The notes below the pieces were generated by a model. It made no database searches. It was not told the DNA's origin and saw only the letters and a program-made list of their open reading frames with translations. From positions 124,001 through 188,000 of the forward strand of contig ONZQ02000014.1 of NCBI GenBank assembly GCA_900312665.1: a stretch of DNA of 64,000 nucleotides. Reading direction: 5' to 3'. This DNA comes from Cephalotrichum gorgonifer. Lineage: Eukaryota; Ascomycota; Sordariomycetes; Microascales; Microascaceae. Positions 46,082 to 57,502 of the stretch are shown one piece after another (the stretch's first letter is position 1; every line of letters starts with the position of its first letter). The position numbers were made by a program, and so were the translations under genes.

Positions 46082-46866
46082 TCACCTCCCTCCCATGCCC
46101 ATCAACGCCTCGACCCGAGCCATCAGGCTATCCTTTGCGGGGTCGTACGGGTGGTCTTTGCTGGGGATTTCGATGACGGACGGGAATGCTGCCTTGTGAG
46201 ACTCGAGCTGGTGCCGTATCCTGTTGGCAACCTACATGACGTCGACGAACGGTTAGCGATCCGAGGAACGACGGACCATATCGAGGTACCTGTCTGGAAC
46301 CGGGGGTATATGTAGGAAAGGGGGGAGAGGGTCGGAAGTCGGAGGCGGCGGGTAGCGTGCGGTGGGAAGCGGGGGGGATATTGGGGGGACAGAGGTCGAC
46401 CGTACGTGTTGGTTAATGAGGACGATTCCGATATCCTTCCTCTTCTTGGTGAACTCCTCAAAGGCCTCTTCGATTGTCGCCGTCTCGGTCTTGGCGTCGA
46501 CGACGAGGAAGTTCCTCTGCGCCTTCGGGCTGGTGGTCACATGCTGTAAAGGTATCAGCGGGGGAGGTTATGTCCAACGAGTTCTCATATCGGGATTCCC
46601 CCCGTCCTCCTCCTGAGTAGAGCGAGGGTCGGTGGAGGAGGGGAGTGTGGTTCGGGCGGAGCGTACACCTATTCCGGCGAGGAGGAGGCCGGTGACGGAG
46701 TCCTGCGGATGTTCCGTTAGTGACACGGGCTCTGGATGCGGATATGGGTGACGGGGCGATGGGAGATGGGCGACGGGCGGTGGGGGATGCGGCGGGGATG
46801 GGGGCTTGCCTCGTCGCCAATGACGGCGATGAACTCGCGGTCCTTGAAGTCTGCTAGGCCTGCCAT
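46082..46866 (-). CDS. vma7: V-type ATPase subunit F
   Basis: Four exons on the minus strand, 46866-46810, 46702-46667, 46543-46406 and 46231-46082, give 126 aa, the usual length. Subunit F sits in the central stalk of the V1 sector of the vacuolar proton pump and couples ATP hydrolysis to rotation. The assembled protein reads through family motifs: DREFIAVIGDEDSVTGLLLA, GIGHVTTSPKAQRNFLVV, FTKKRKDIGIVLINQHVA and the C-terminal IEIPSKDHPYDPAKDSL. The first intron starts GCAAGC, not GT; no GT donor exists at the required position, and GDE|DSV is strictly conserved, so a GC-AG intron is required. The gene shares an 803-bp divergent promoter with nur1. Confidence 0.94.
46703..46809 (-). other. 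GC-AG intron of vma7
   Basis: The donor GAG|GCAAGC closely matches the usual GC-donor consensus. The acceptor is CCGCAG, with a CACTAAC branch site about 18 nt before it. Removal joins GDE to DSVTGLL in frame. Confidence 0.85.
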
Positions 46867-47669
46867 TATTTCGGGAGTGGGTGGAGTGGGACAGGTGTGG
46901 TGGTGGTTAGAGTGAGAGTGGAGGATGATGGCTAGCAAGATAGGACGAGCGACCTTGATGTGATGAGGTAATTGAGCCGAAAGTTGTCTTGGAGCTTGCT
47001 CAGGCGTTTAGGTTGACACCCCACTAAAATATCGCCTTGAATACCATGTACTTGTATCAATGCTGCAAAGGATCAACCAAGGGGTAGTGCTGGGTGAGGC
47101 CCGTGGGTGCAAAATATTGGGGCCCTTCCAGCACTGTCTACCCCACTTCAGTGAAGTCACGGCTCACATCAGGAGGTGGCACCTGTTCGTAGACTTGGCA
47201 GAGTGTGGTCATAGTTAGCTTCTCGGGGATTTTGACATCAATAATACCAAAGTACTTGCAACCTAATAATAATCCACCACCCTTCATTCCCTCTCCCTTT
47301 GTGAGTACGGAACACGGAACACGATCATACCATCTCCTCTTCCGTCGTTGAGGTATCTGTCTTCCTCCCCCATATACCCCTACAGCTTTCGCCCTCCATG
47401 CCATCGCGTGGCACCAGGGTTTAAAGGCCCTCCGTTCTCAGCAGCATCCACCACGAGCTCCACCCTGGTCGTATTTAGTTCCAGCGCGTTTTTGGCCTTG
47501 GTCGCCTGGGGCGATAGTTCCAAACAAAATAATACTCGACGGACCCTCTTTCTCCCCTCCTCCCCTCCCCTCCTCCCCTCCCCTCCTCCCCTCCCGCGAC
47601 GACACGAGAATCCTCCTCCCACACCAAATCTCCAAAGGGGCAGGCATAACCCATCCGACCTCCGACGCG
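46867..47669. other. Bidirectional promoter of vma7 and nur1
   Basis: An 803-bp region with one TACTTGTA at 47049-47056. A pyrimidine tract of CTCCCCTCC units lies at about 47551-47596, just upstream of the nur1 ATG; its complement has many GGGG/GGG runs. Confidence 0.55.
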
Positions 47670-49295
47670 ATGGCTCCGACGCGGAGATTAGTGCGGCGGC
47701 GGCCCATCAAGGAGCGCATCCTCTCGGCCCTAAACCCCATGGACTTCCTCCTGTGGCTCTCCGAGGAGATCGAGACGAGGGAGTGGGATTCCAAGGCAGT
47801 GGGCACGCGTGCGGGCGTCATAATGAGCCTTGGCTTCCTGCTGGCGCGCGCCAATACTAGCGGCGCGAGTCAAGAGGTGGACGACGTCTTCGGGGAGGAC
47901 GGAGGGACCGGATGGGTCCCGTACATCGTAGGTTTTTGCCCGCGCCCCGGTGACGTGTTTGGGAAGATCCCAGCAGCCAGGAATTAACGTGGTTTTCATT
48001 ACCTTTTTCTCTAGGCGCACCCGACAGTCTGGTTCCTCGTAGCCGCTTCGCTTGCCAACGCGTTCTACACCATCACGAGAGTGCGCCACTACCGGCTATT
48101 CGAGGCCAACATCGACCGGGCTCCGGAGACGCCCTCGGCGAGGAGGGTCAAGGTGCAGTCGGACCCGACGTCGTCCTCACCGCTCCGTTTTCTAGCCGAT
48201 ATCATCCCCAGCGAGACGGCGGAGTCCAGGGCGCACGCGGACAAGGCGAACGAGGTGTGGGAGCTGTCGGTGTGGGACCCGCTGCCGGCCTGCCTGCGGC
48301 TGTTCTGCCTCTTCAGCCCCGGCCACGTCCTCGTCTACCTGCTCTTCATCCCCGTAGCACCCATGGACCCGCGGCCTAGCGTCACGATCTTCAACTGCCT
48401 GGTGCTCCAGGTCATACTCTCCACGCAGCTCCTCTTCATGCAGTCGCGCTTCTCGCAGCAGGTCAAGGACACGTCCATCATCCACCGCGAGGTGCTCAAC
48501 GAGTACGACACCAAGTTCGTCCACCCGCGGCTGCACCCCGTGGTCCGCGACGCGGCGACCCAGATCTCGACGGGGACGGACAGCGTGGCGCTCGACGCCG
48601 CCATCGGCACTCCCACGACGGTGATCAAGAGGGAATTCCATACGCACCCGAACCCGAACTACTCGAAGCACGTCTCCTCGGAGAGCGCGTATCCCAACGT
48701 CCTCAGCCCGCGCCTCTTTTCGCCGTCGCCCTCGGCGGCCCCGACCCCGGTCCCCGCCTCGGCTGGCAGGCCGCAGCCCCAGCAGTCGTTCAGGGCGATG
48801 CAGCGGGATCTACAGTCCCCCGCACACCGGCAGAGCCTCCCGGCAGGCAGGGTGTCGATGTCGCCCGCTCCCGCGCCCACGCCCGCGCCCGTCCAGGCGA
48901 GCCCGGCACCGTTTGCCGCGAGCCCCGCGCCGGCGGCGGTGGGGGCGACGCCGACGAGTACCAGCACGGGCACGAACTTCGGAGGCAGCATGGGCATCTA
49001 CTCGCACGCGAGGTCGCCGCTCAAGAAGGCGACGAGCATGGGGGAGATGAACGCGCGGCCGCCGGCGTCGCCCAGGAACTCGCGGGAGATGGCGGCGTTG
49101 GAGCAGCGGGGCTGGAACCGGGAGGCGAGCCCCCTGAAGAACCACACTGAGGGGAGGAGGCTGACGGGACCGCCACTGGGGGGGACGGGGGCTGGCGGGT
49201 TCGGTGCAAGCACCGCTCGCGGCCCGGGAGGGGGCGCGAGGTTTGGACGGAGTAATATCACACAGGACCGGTACCCGTCACGGTGGGGAGCTTAG
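47670..49295 (+). CDS. nur1: Nuclear rim protein Nur1 (DUF2418)
   Basis: Two exons, 47670-47927 and 48015-49295, give 512 aa. The intron (GTAGGT...TTCTCTAG) keeps phase 0. The N-terminal family block is clear (RRRPIKERILSALNPMDFLLWLSEEIETREWD). Membrane helices lie at about residues 87-105 (VWFLVAASLANAF) and in the LRLFCLFSPGHVLVYLLFI and VTIFNCLVLQVILSTQLLFM region. The conserved REVLNEYDTKFVHPRLHPV follows. The tail is Pro/Ala/Ser-rich and disordered. In yeasts Nur1 is an inner nuclear membrane protein that, with the LEM protein Heh1/Lem2, tethers rDNA and silent chromatin to the nuclear rim. That role is inferred here from the family. Confidence 0.9.
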
Positions 49296-52200
49296 AATCT
49301 CCAGCTCTTACGAGAGACGGGAGGAAGGGGGGGGGCATGAGACGGCAGACTCAGCCGAGTAGAGATTGGGGTTGGGATTGGCATCAGGGGCGGAGCGGTA
49401 TTCACCTGTCGCGGATACGGCTCTCCCCCGGGTGCTAGACGATGACGCGGCTTGCACGTTTTCCTACCCTTCCTCACGCCTCCTTTCAGTCTCGCTCTCT
49501 TAAACGGGCTAAGCATATAGGACGTTCTTTTTTTCTCACTCTTTATTATCTCTTTTTCTTCTTAGGCGTTGGACTAAAATGGGTAGCGGGAAGGGAGGGA
49601 GGGGGCAACTCGTCAGGTTTGACGCGAGAGAGGGGGAGGCTTCTATTTTCTTGGTGTCTTGTCTAGAAAGTAAATTATGTCATAATACCAGCGTTTGATG
49701 TTTTTTATCCCTCGTGGCAACCAGATCCTTCGTCCGCCGTCGCTCGGTGTTCCCTCCCACGGACAAAGGGAGTGTTCTACATGTCTACGTACGAGGTGCT
49801 TAGGCTACCCATATCTTCGTGTCCTCGTCAGATTCCTGGGAGGGGACGGACCAGAAAATGGATTGTGGCAATTCGGCCGAGGGGGACTGGGAAAGGGCCG
49901 GTTGGGTCGGGTTGGGTTGGGTTGGACTTACACCATCGTCATCGCTGCAGCTTCGCGATGTGGGACCGGAGGCGGACGACCCGGGACAGACCGGGAAACG
50001 AAAAGAACAAGATTCGAATGTCATGAAACGGCCTTCGAGTAGGAGGCAAATATCGTCTTTGCCGGGGACGGTGGTTTCGGCGGTTTCACGACTCGGCCGA
50101 GGGGGAACGGGCGGAAGGCACGATCGATAACTAGCTGCAGGTCATTCATTTTTCTTCGCTGTGGCGTGTGGGGGTGGGACCGGGACGGGGACCCGGGTCC
50201 CGGGACCGGCGGCGGTCCCCACCTTAGCTCAGACATTATGAGGAAGGGGCGGACGCACCTGGAGGTGGGGGGGGCGCGGCGGGGCCGGGTGGGAGGGGTG
50301 TGTGTGGGGGACGGAGGGGAAGGAAGGGTGGTGGTTCTGGAGCTTTCTTTTTTGCTCGGCCGGTTCGGGATATCGAATAAGTCCGCCGTCAGGGGAGGGG
50401 GCCTGACGATTTCGAAGCACAGAGAAAGCCCAGAGAAGCACGGGTTCTCGGTCTTTCCATGTGGCCGAGCAATAACGTCACCTCTCTCGCGCACGGGTTA
50501 TCACTACCCGGAGGGAAGCGAGCACAACCGTGGTCCACCGTTCGTTGAACCCCACAAAGTTGATATCTTGAAATCGCGATACCCGTGATGTGTAATCCGC
50601 TTGTAATCAATCGCGCAATGTTTCAACGTTAGGCCCCGTAGCCAATGGGTGTGATGTTTCCCTCCCCCCTTCTCCCATGTTACCTCGCCACTAACTCCGC
50701 CATATTCATGTCGTCATGTCGGTTTTGGGTGGACTGGGGACTATTAACTCCGAGGGGGGGGACTTGGGGAATATGCAAAACGAAACATCCGCAGGGCAAC
50801 CAACCTATAGCGTTCATGTGCTTTCTGCTTACTCTTGCCTCCCCGGGTCATTCCCGCCGCTTCTGTCGCCAGATCGCCCCTTGTCCCTTCCGTCCGAGAA
50901 GCAGATTTGGCAGATAAGTGATACAACTGATGCAAGTGATCAATATTGTGTTGTTGGGCTGGAGGTCAAGGTGCAGTAGCTTGCACATATGCAAGGATAA
51001 TACACACATACACAGTTGATCTATCTGGGAAAAAAGCACTGCATGGCAGACGGAGCTCCCGACAGATTTCGATTCGCCATGGGTTGGGTTGATCGTCCGC
51101 AGTTCCTATCTGGGGTGGGAAGAATGCCCGGCTGCAATATCCCGCCCTTCTTCAGTCCTCCCTTCCCATCCTCCCTTTTCCATCATGGGAGTTGGCGGTG
51201 TTAGTCGGCAGTAGTTTCATTACTATGTAGTTATTATTCCGTCCCTTCCACTGTCAGGTAGCGTGCGCACTGATGTTTGTAATGCCTTACTACGTACTTT
51301 TAAAGGGTGGAACTAGTTATTAGGGACAAATTATACATACATGCTAGACCGGTCACATCGCCTTGGAACCGATAGGGCGGTGTCACACTGCATAGCGCAC
51401 CTCTCAAGGGTGTCCACTTTTCATTGTGGCCTTTGCTTTTTCCCGGTCCTTCGTGGAAACCGCCGGTTGGACTAGTGGTGGTGAATGTGTACATGTAACT
51501 AGGGATATGACGGCGGGAAAAGCAAGTCCTGATCAACGTCGCCTAACGGCCCGTCATTTTCCGAGGGTGTCTCCACAGGCATTTAAACGGGTCAAGTGGT
51601 CATCGGGGAACTCACTATCCTCGAGAGGTGGCAACTGCGGATCGGACTGGAAGCGAGAATGAGAAATCCTCATGCGAGGGAGGGGAAGTACACGCTGGAG
51701 CTAGAGGTAGATCCGTAGCAAGGACGAGCTCGGACTGAGACGAAGGAAGACTCAATGATTGAAACTAGTATCAACTGCTAATATTAGGGCTGAGCTGTGG
51801 AATAGGCTACCCGGGCTAAGAGGGCCCACCCCCACTGCAATAGAACAATGATCATGGAAGGGTCTAAGGGTGGGGCAGGTGCTAGGGAACCTTAATCCCC
51901 GACGAACGGGTGGAGGGGCAGTATTACAAGCGCACGAGTATGAGTGGTCACCAAGGTACGTAGTAGTCGGGGGAGGCGATAGTAGCGGCGGGTTTCGACT
52001 CATTCGTCAGGGGCAGAGTCGCAGCCGCAGGATCCCGTGCTCAGCGCCTGTCCATATTACTCGTGGGGCTGGGACGGCTTACCTCATTTCGAGGCTCGGG
52101 GACTCGAAGAATTACTAATATTGACAACAGGCCCGGTACCACGCAAGCAGCTGAGCATTACATTACACTAGCAGCAACCTATATGCACGAGTAATATCTA

Positions 52201-54359
52201 CCTAATACCTAGTGTGCATATGCGCCCTGACTTGACGGCACCATTCCTCTTCCTCCCCTAGCTTCGGGCCATCGCTGAATATTATTAGTTCCATGTCGAC
52301 ATTTTGATATGTACAAGTAGGTATGGGGCACATTTGGTAGGCACACGGACACCCACTCTATCCCCTTATTAGTCGCCCCAACGACCGAACCCCACCCATC
52401 CATCCACATTAACTTTCTCTCCCGCCAGCTCCGTAAGCGAGGGAGCAATAAGGTCCGCGAGTGGTAATCCATGATAAATCTCAAAATGGCAACACGCAGC
52501 GCCGGACTCTTTATGGCTTAGGACCATCGATGATTATACACCGTTTACTAAGACCACAAGCACGAACTCGTCATCATCCTCTGGTGGCGTAGGCGGAAGT
52601 GTCGTTCTTTGCTTCATTTACCTACCTATTTGGGGTTTAGAATCGCCGGGTATCCGGGGGAAGGTCCCACTAGAATCCCGACCTTTAGCGGAGAACGTTA
52701 TTAGTCCGTCCATCCTTTAGAAGTTTCATAGCTTCCCCCGCATCCCGAAGGATCTTGACATATCCTTGACATGAGGATATCCACAACGGTTCCTCCGGCC
52801 CCATCGATGGCGAAAAAAAATCTAGAGAAAGAAACGAGAAGATCCACCGAGATAAGCACCGACTTCCAAGACTTTCCTTCACCGCTGTTGTTACTCCCTT
52901 TTGCCCGTTGTGCTCCTGCCCGTCGTTGGTGGAAGAGCACAGCCAAGCTTCTGCTTCTAAATATGAGGGGCAAACTCGAGCTTTCCCCATTCATCCCCAC
53001 CCCCGGGCCGCCGTTTCGCCCCACGGTTCTTTTGCGGGACCCCGGCGAGTGTGTTCCGGTCCGGCGGGGACCCCGAACCGGTCTAGAGACCCATACATAC
53101 CATCCATACTGTACGTAACGTAGTAGAGATTAAGAAGCTAGGCTAGACTTACACAACTTTCTCATCTACCCCCCCCCCCCCCGGGGGTCCACTGCCGCGT
53201 ATCATCATGCCCGCGTTTGCTTGGCAAATCGACGCCGCACTAAGGCTAGATACGGCGAATGGCACCTGCAGCCGCTTATGCAGGTCGCATACACAAGCGC
53301 AGGGAAGAGAAGAAAAAAGGGAAGCACTGCAGGGTAGTAGGTAGGGGCGGGAGAGCCCACGCGCCTTACTTCGGCGATTATCGTCGGCGGGGGTGATCAA
53401 CTCCGAGGGGGGGAAGGGCAGGTGGGATATGATGTATCACGTATGGTGTCATGACGAACCCAAACATGGCAGTTGAGAGGGGGCGAAAGGAAGTGAAAGG
53501 GGAAACAAGTGCCGCTATCGTGACTCCGTCCGCTCGGACGGTCTCTCCCCGTCGTGGCAATGCACCCATTCAGATGTAGTCCTTTCCAGGCGCTACTCGA
53601 GAGTCCTCGATGATGACGCCCCCACCTAGCCGAGACCCCCATCTTTCTCGTCGCCTAATGGATAGAAGCAGATATATCTCCAACGGCGCTAAGACCCCCC
53701 CCCCCNNNNNNNNNNNNNNNNNNNNNNNNNNNNNNNNNNNNNNNNNNNNNNNNNNNNNNNNNNNNNNNNNNNNNNNNNNNNNNNNNNNNNNNNNNNNNNN
53801 NNNNNNNNNNNNNNNNNNNNNNNNNNNNNNNNNNNNNNNNNNNNNNNNNNNNNNNNNNNNNNNNNNNNNNNNNNNNNNNNNNNNNNNNNNNNNNNNNNNN
53901 NNNNNNNNNNNNNNNNNNNNNNNNNNNNNNNNNNNNNNNNNNNNNNNNNNNNNNNNNNNNNNNNNNNNNNNNNNNNNNNNNNNNNNNNNNNNNNNNNNNN
54001 NNNNNNNNNNNNNNNNNNCCCCTTCCTAGAACCACGGCCGACGTCGCCAACTACCGTCTCGTTCTGTAACCCAGACCAAATCCCCGACCACCCCCCCTGA
54101 CGTGCTAGCCCTACGGTGTGTGCCCCGACGATACCGAGATAAAGACCAAGACCCACACACCGTGCACACAGCCAACCGAATTACGAAGGGACCAACCAGT
54201 GAAGCTTTGCGAGACTCGGTCTATACGCCATCAGCCACACAACCGAGATCTCATCTCCATTCCCCCAATTTCACCTTCCCGCCCTCTCTTACTCCTCCTT
54301 ACCTCACCGGTCACCACCTTTCAACATAGGCACATATAGAGGGTGACCAGACGTGAGCC
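49296..54359. other. 5-kb spacer with assembly gap
   Basis: The largest intergenic stretch. No conserved frame was found on either strand. It contains one TACAAGTA (52312-52319), a GC-rich palindromic patch with CCCGGGTCCCGGG near 50190-50215, G/C homopolymer runs (53169-53182), and the N gap 53706-54018. The last part (54070-54359) is probably the promoter and leader of the Zn2Cys6 gene. Confidence 0.5.
53706..54018. other. Assembly gap (313 N)
   Basis: A run of N flanked by C-rich sequence: a C run at 53695-53705 on the left and CCCC on the right. Any long open frame drawn through this gap is an artefact. Confidence 1.
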
Positions 54360-56781
54360 ATGGGATCGGAACCGAATTCCCCGCAGAGCGGACAGCCCCC
54401 TTGCTATAGCTCAGATGAGACCCGCGGGACCTTGCAGGACCCATCAAACACCCAGAAGAAGAGGAAGAGGGCGAGTAAGCCCAAGGTGAGGACTGGCTGC
54501 ATAACATGGTAAGCTTCAGATTTCCCCCCTTTTGTCTCTTCCCTCCCCCCTCCCCCCTCCCCTAGACTAGAAGAATCAGGGGCGGCCTTCCCTTGCCAGT
54601 CCTTGATTCTTCCCATACATTCTCTTGGCGGCCACCCCCGTGGCGTACCTTTGAAACGTCAATGAGCGATGTCCGGCGAGGCGTGAGAAAGAAAGAAAAG
54701 ACCGATTGTCCCGGAAACAAGGAATTGGCTAACGTTTTGCTCGTCGTTTTCGTCTCTTTTGCAGCAAGTAAGTGGGTTTCGCTCCTTTCCATCTTCCCCT
54801 ATCCGGGTAGCGTCTCTTCTACTTCCCCTTCCTCTTTCTTCCTCTCTCTCCCGCATTCTTCTGATGTCTTCCAGTCTTCATCTGCAACACCTACCTCCCC
54901 GTCCTTAACCATCCCCCCCCCTTCTTCCTCTCCCAAAAGTGCATCACCTTCCATCACCATCCACGCAATACGGCTCCGATCTAGACGGGGGGAATACTAA
55001 CATCATCACCCTCCACCCGCAGGATTAGACGCGTAAAGTGTGACGAGATAAAACCCGCGTGCCAACGCTGCACCTCGACGGGAAGAACATGCGACGGATA
55101 CGACAACGAGGCGACGGCGGCCAGGAGGTTATCCACTAGTCAGCTAGCTCACGGACCACGAGGCCTCCCGCTGGTGACGAATCCAATGAGCGGCTACTCG
55201 ACGCCCCTGTCGTCCCCATCCCTCTCCCTCCCATCATCGTCGTCATTGTCCGGGATCAACCCCTACTGGCAGGCAGCCGCCGCCGCCGCCGCCTCGGTTC
55301 CCGGCCTGCGGGCCATACGCCCCTCGCCGCCGAGTATACCAGGCAGCGCCGTCGAGAGGGAATACTTCGACGAGTTCAGGAGGACGGTGGAGACAGGCCT
55401 GTCGCAGCACGTGTCCAACTCCGACGACTTCTGGAGGTGGACGGTGCCACACCTATGCCTCTCCGCGCCCGCCGTCCGGAACGCCGTCCTGGCCCTGAGT
55501 GCCGCCTTCCGGACCTACCAGCTTGCCGAACTCCCCCACGGGAGCTCCTCCGCGCCGTCCGAGACCGAGGTCTTCATGCTAGACCAATACGGCCGCGCCA
55601 TGACGATGCTGGGCCGCGCGGATGGCGACGCGCCGGGGACGACGGCCATAACACTCGTCTGCTGCCTCATCTTCGTCTACATCGAGATGCTCAGGGACAA
55701 CTGGCCTCAAGCTATCTGCCACCTCGAGGCGGGCCTCGCGATAATCGATAGCGCCATACCTCTCGAGCGACTTCTCGCGCTCGCGAGCCCAAAGGCCAGC
55801 GCCATGCTGGAAGGCGACCACCTCACTTCAGAGATAGACCACGTCGTACACATGTTCACGTCACTCGAGATATCGGCGAGCCTATACACAGACCGGATCA
55901 AGCCCGTCATCGCGCTGAAGCTGTACGAGGCGCGGGAGCTCGCCGAGGTGAGAATTCCAGAGTTCACCGACGTGGGTGAGGCACACCGAATGACGACGCA
56001 ATACTTCCGCGACGTCATCGCGGCCAAGTGGATCGGGAACGCCGGAGGTTCACCGAGCGGTAGCAGCGCAGCGCGGCAACGCCAGGGACTCGCCCTCGCC
56101 AACATGGGCGTGCAGCTCGACTACCGGCTCCGGCAGTTCAGCGAGAGTACCCACGCGCCGAAGCCGTGGAGCCTCGCGGGCATCTCCCTGCGTATAGACC
56201 TCATGCACTTCACGTGTGCCAGGCAGATCGGGCGAGGCGGCCGCCGCACGGTATCCCTAGGCCTGGATATAGAAGACGAATATGACGACTTCGGCGCGTG
56301 GGAGGAGGTGGTCCTTGTAATCGAGTCCGTACAGTCCGGCATCTCGATGCTCGCCTCGGCGGCGCACCGCGGGCGGTGGTTCATGCTCGACATGGGCATC
56401 GTGTCCATGGTACACTACGTGGTGCAGAACTGCCGCGACGGGCGCACAAGGGAGCGCGCGCTGAGGGTTCTACGGGGCTGGGAGCGGCGGGAGAACTTCT
56501 GGGACGGACCCGAGGTGAGGATGCTGCTGGAGGCCGGGAAGCGGGAGCGCTGGGACTGGGAATGGGACTGGGACTGGGAGACGGGGATGGAGATGCCAAA
56601 AGGGCCGGATGGGGGTTCGGTGGTACCGGTGCTGAAGGATATGATGAAGGCGCTGAGTATATCGCCGCCGGATGACGATGGCGGCAAGGAGGACGAGCCG
56701 GGAGGAAGGTGGAAGGGAAATGGGGGAGGAAGAGAAACGGGAAAGGAAAAGGGCTGGGAAGGTAGGTATGAGTACGAGTAA
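54360..56781 (+). CDS. Zn(II)2Cys6 transcription factor
   Basis: Exons 54360-54508, 54765-54767 (3 nt) and 55023-56781 give 636 aa. The N-terminus has a basic patch (KKRKRASKPK) and a binuclear zinc cluster with ligands Cys47, 50, 57, 64, 67 and 74, exactly CX2CX6CX6CX2CX6C. Cys50 and the following Lys51 are only formed if the 3-nt exon CAA is included. Both introns are about 255 nt, with GTAAGC and GTAAGT donors. The rest resembles the fungal-specific transcription factor region (Fungal_trans_2-like): EREYFDEFRRTVETGLSQHV, VRNAVLALSAAFRTYQLAE and ITLVCCLIFVYIEMLRDNWP. It ends in a low-complexity WDWEWDWDWE and Gly-rich tail. The target genes are unknown. Confidence 0.88.
54765..54767 (+). 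other. 3-nt micro-exon (CAA) in the zinc cluster
   Basis: Flanking signals are strong: GGCTAAC, then a T-rich tract, then TTTTGCAG before the exon and GTAAGT after it. Exon 1 ends ...ACA TG and exon 3 begins G ATT AGA, so inclusion gives TGC AAG (Cys-Lys) and skipping gives TGG (Trp), in frame either way. Extending the exon past the GTAAGT meets a TAA stop at once. Confidence 0.85.
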
Positions 56782-57502
56782 GAGAAAGGGAAAAAAAAAA
56801 GGATTGGCGAGGGTATATGGGTTGGGCCTGAATGTCCACTGTCTCACGATTCAACACAGGGACAGAGGTGACTCTGCATTCTGGCGCTGGCGCTGGGCAG
56901 TTGGATACGAGTGAGTGAGTTTAGACGGTGGTCGTGTCGTCTCGGAATCACTCGATGGGGCATTCGTAAGAGGACGTACAGTATAATGTGATCAAGGCGT
57001 GTATATTAGAAGGGCCGGTGATTTAATGCTTGCTTACCCGCTCCTTCCTAGAGCTTAGCAAATTATCTCATCGCGGATGCCTACACTGGGGCAAGAAGAC
57101 AGAAAAGGAAGGCGGACCAGTCCCTGATGGGTAATACATGTGAACCGAACCTGCCTGCAAGGCGAAGGAATGGTAAGATCGGAAGGAACAGTCGTCTGTG
57201 GCGCTTGCATGTATTTATATAAAAGTATGTAATATTAGAATGGAAACCCGCCCATTTTGGGTTGAATATGCGAGTACCCACTAGCTTGATCCACTTGCGA
57301 CCCAGACAGAACATTAAGCTTTGACACCACCATGATAGATTGACCATGTCCCCTTCACTACCACAGCTCTGACCTAGAGAGTCAAAATCCCACGGTGTTA
57401 TGGATGTGTCAAACAGGGACGGACAACTCCGCTAGAATCCACCCACTCTAATGTCCTAGGACTTATGGGAGCGAGCTGTTCATTCTGAGTCCATGAGCAG
57501 CC
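56782..57502. other. Intergenic region between the Zn2Cys6 and JmjC genes
   Basis: A tandem spacer of 721 bp. It holds the 3' flank of the transcription factor (A run 56791-56800) and the promoter of the JmjC gene. No other frame is supported. Confidence 0.6.

Noticed and set aside
50021..50494. A 157-codon minus-strand frame in the large spacer
   Set aside because: Low-complexity Pro/Arg content from GC-rich palindromic DNA, no motif and no support from neighbours.
53610..54156. Long open frames across the N gap on both strands
   Set aside because: They exist only because N bases cannot form stop codons.
54508..55023. Direct splice of exon 1 to exon 3 in the Zn2Cys6 gene as the main product
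   Set aside because: It gives Trp in place of an essential zinc-ligand Cys, while a well-signalled 3-nt exon restores the exact consensus. It remains possible as a minor isoform.
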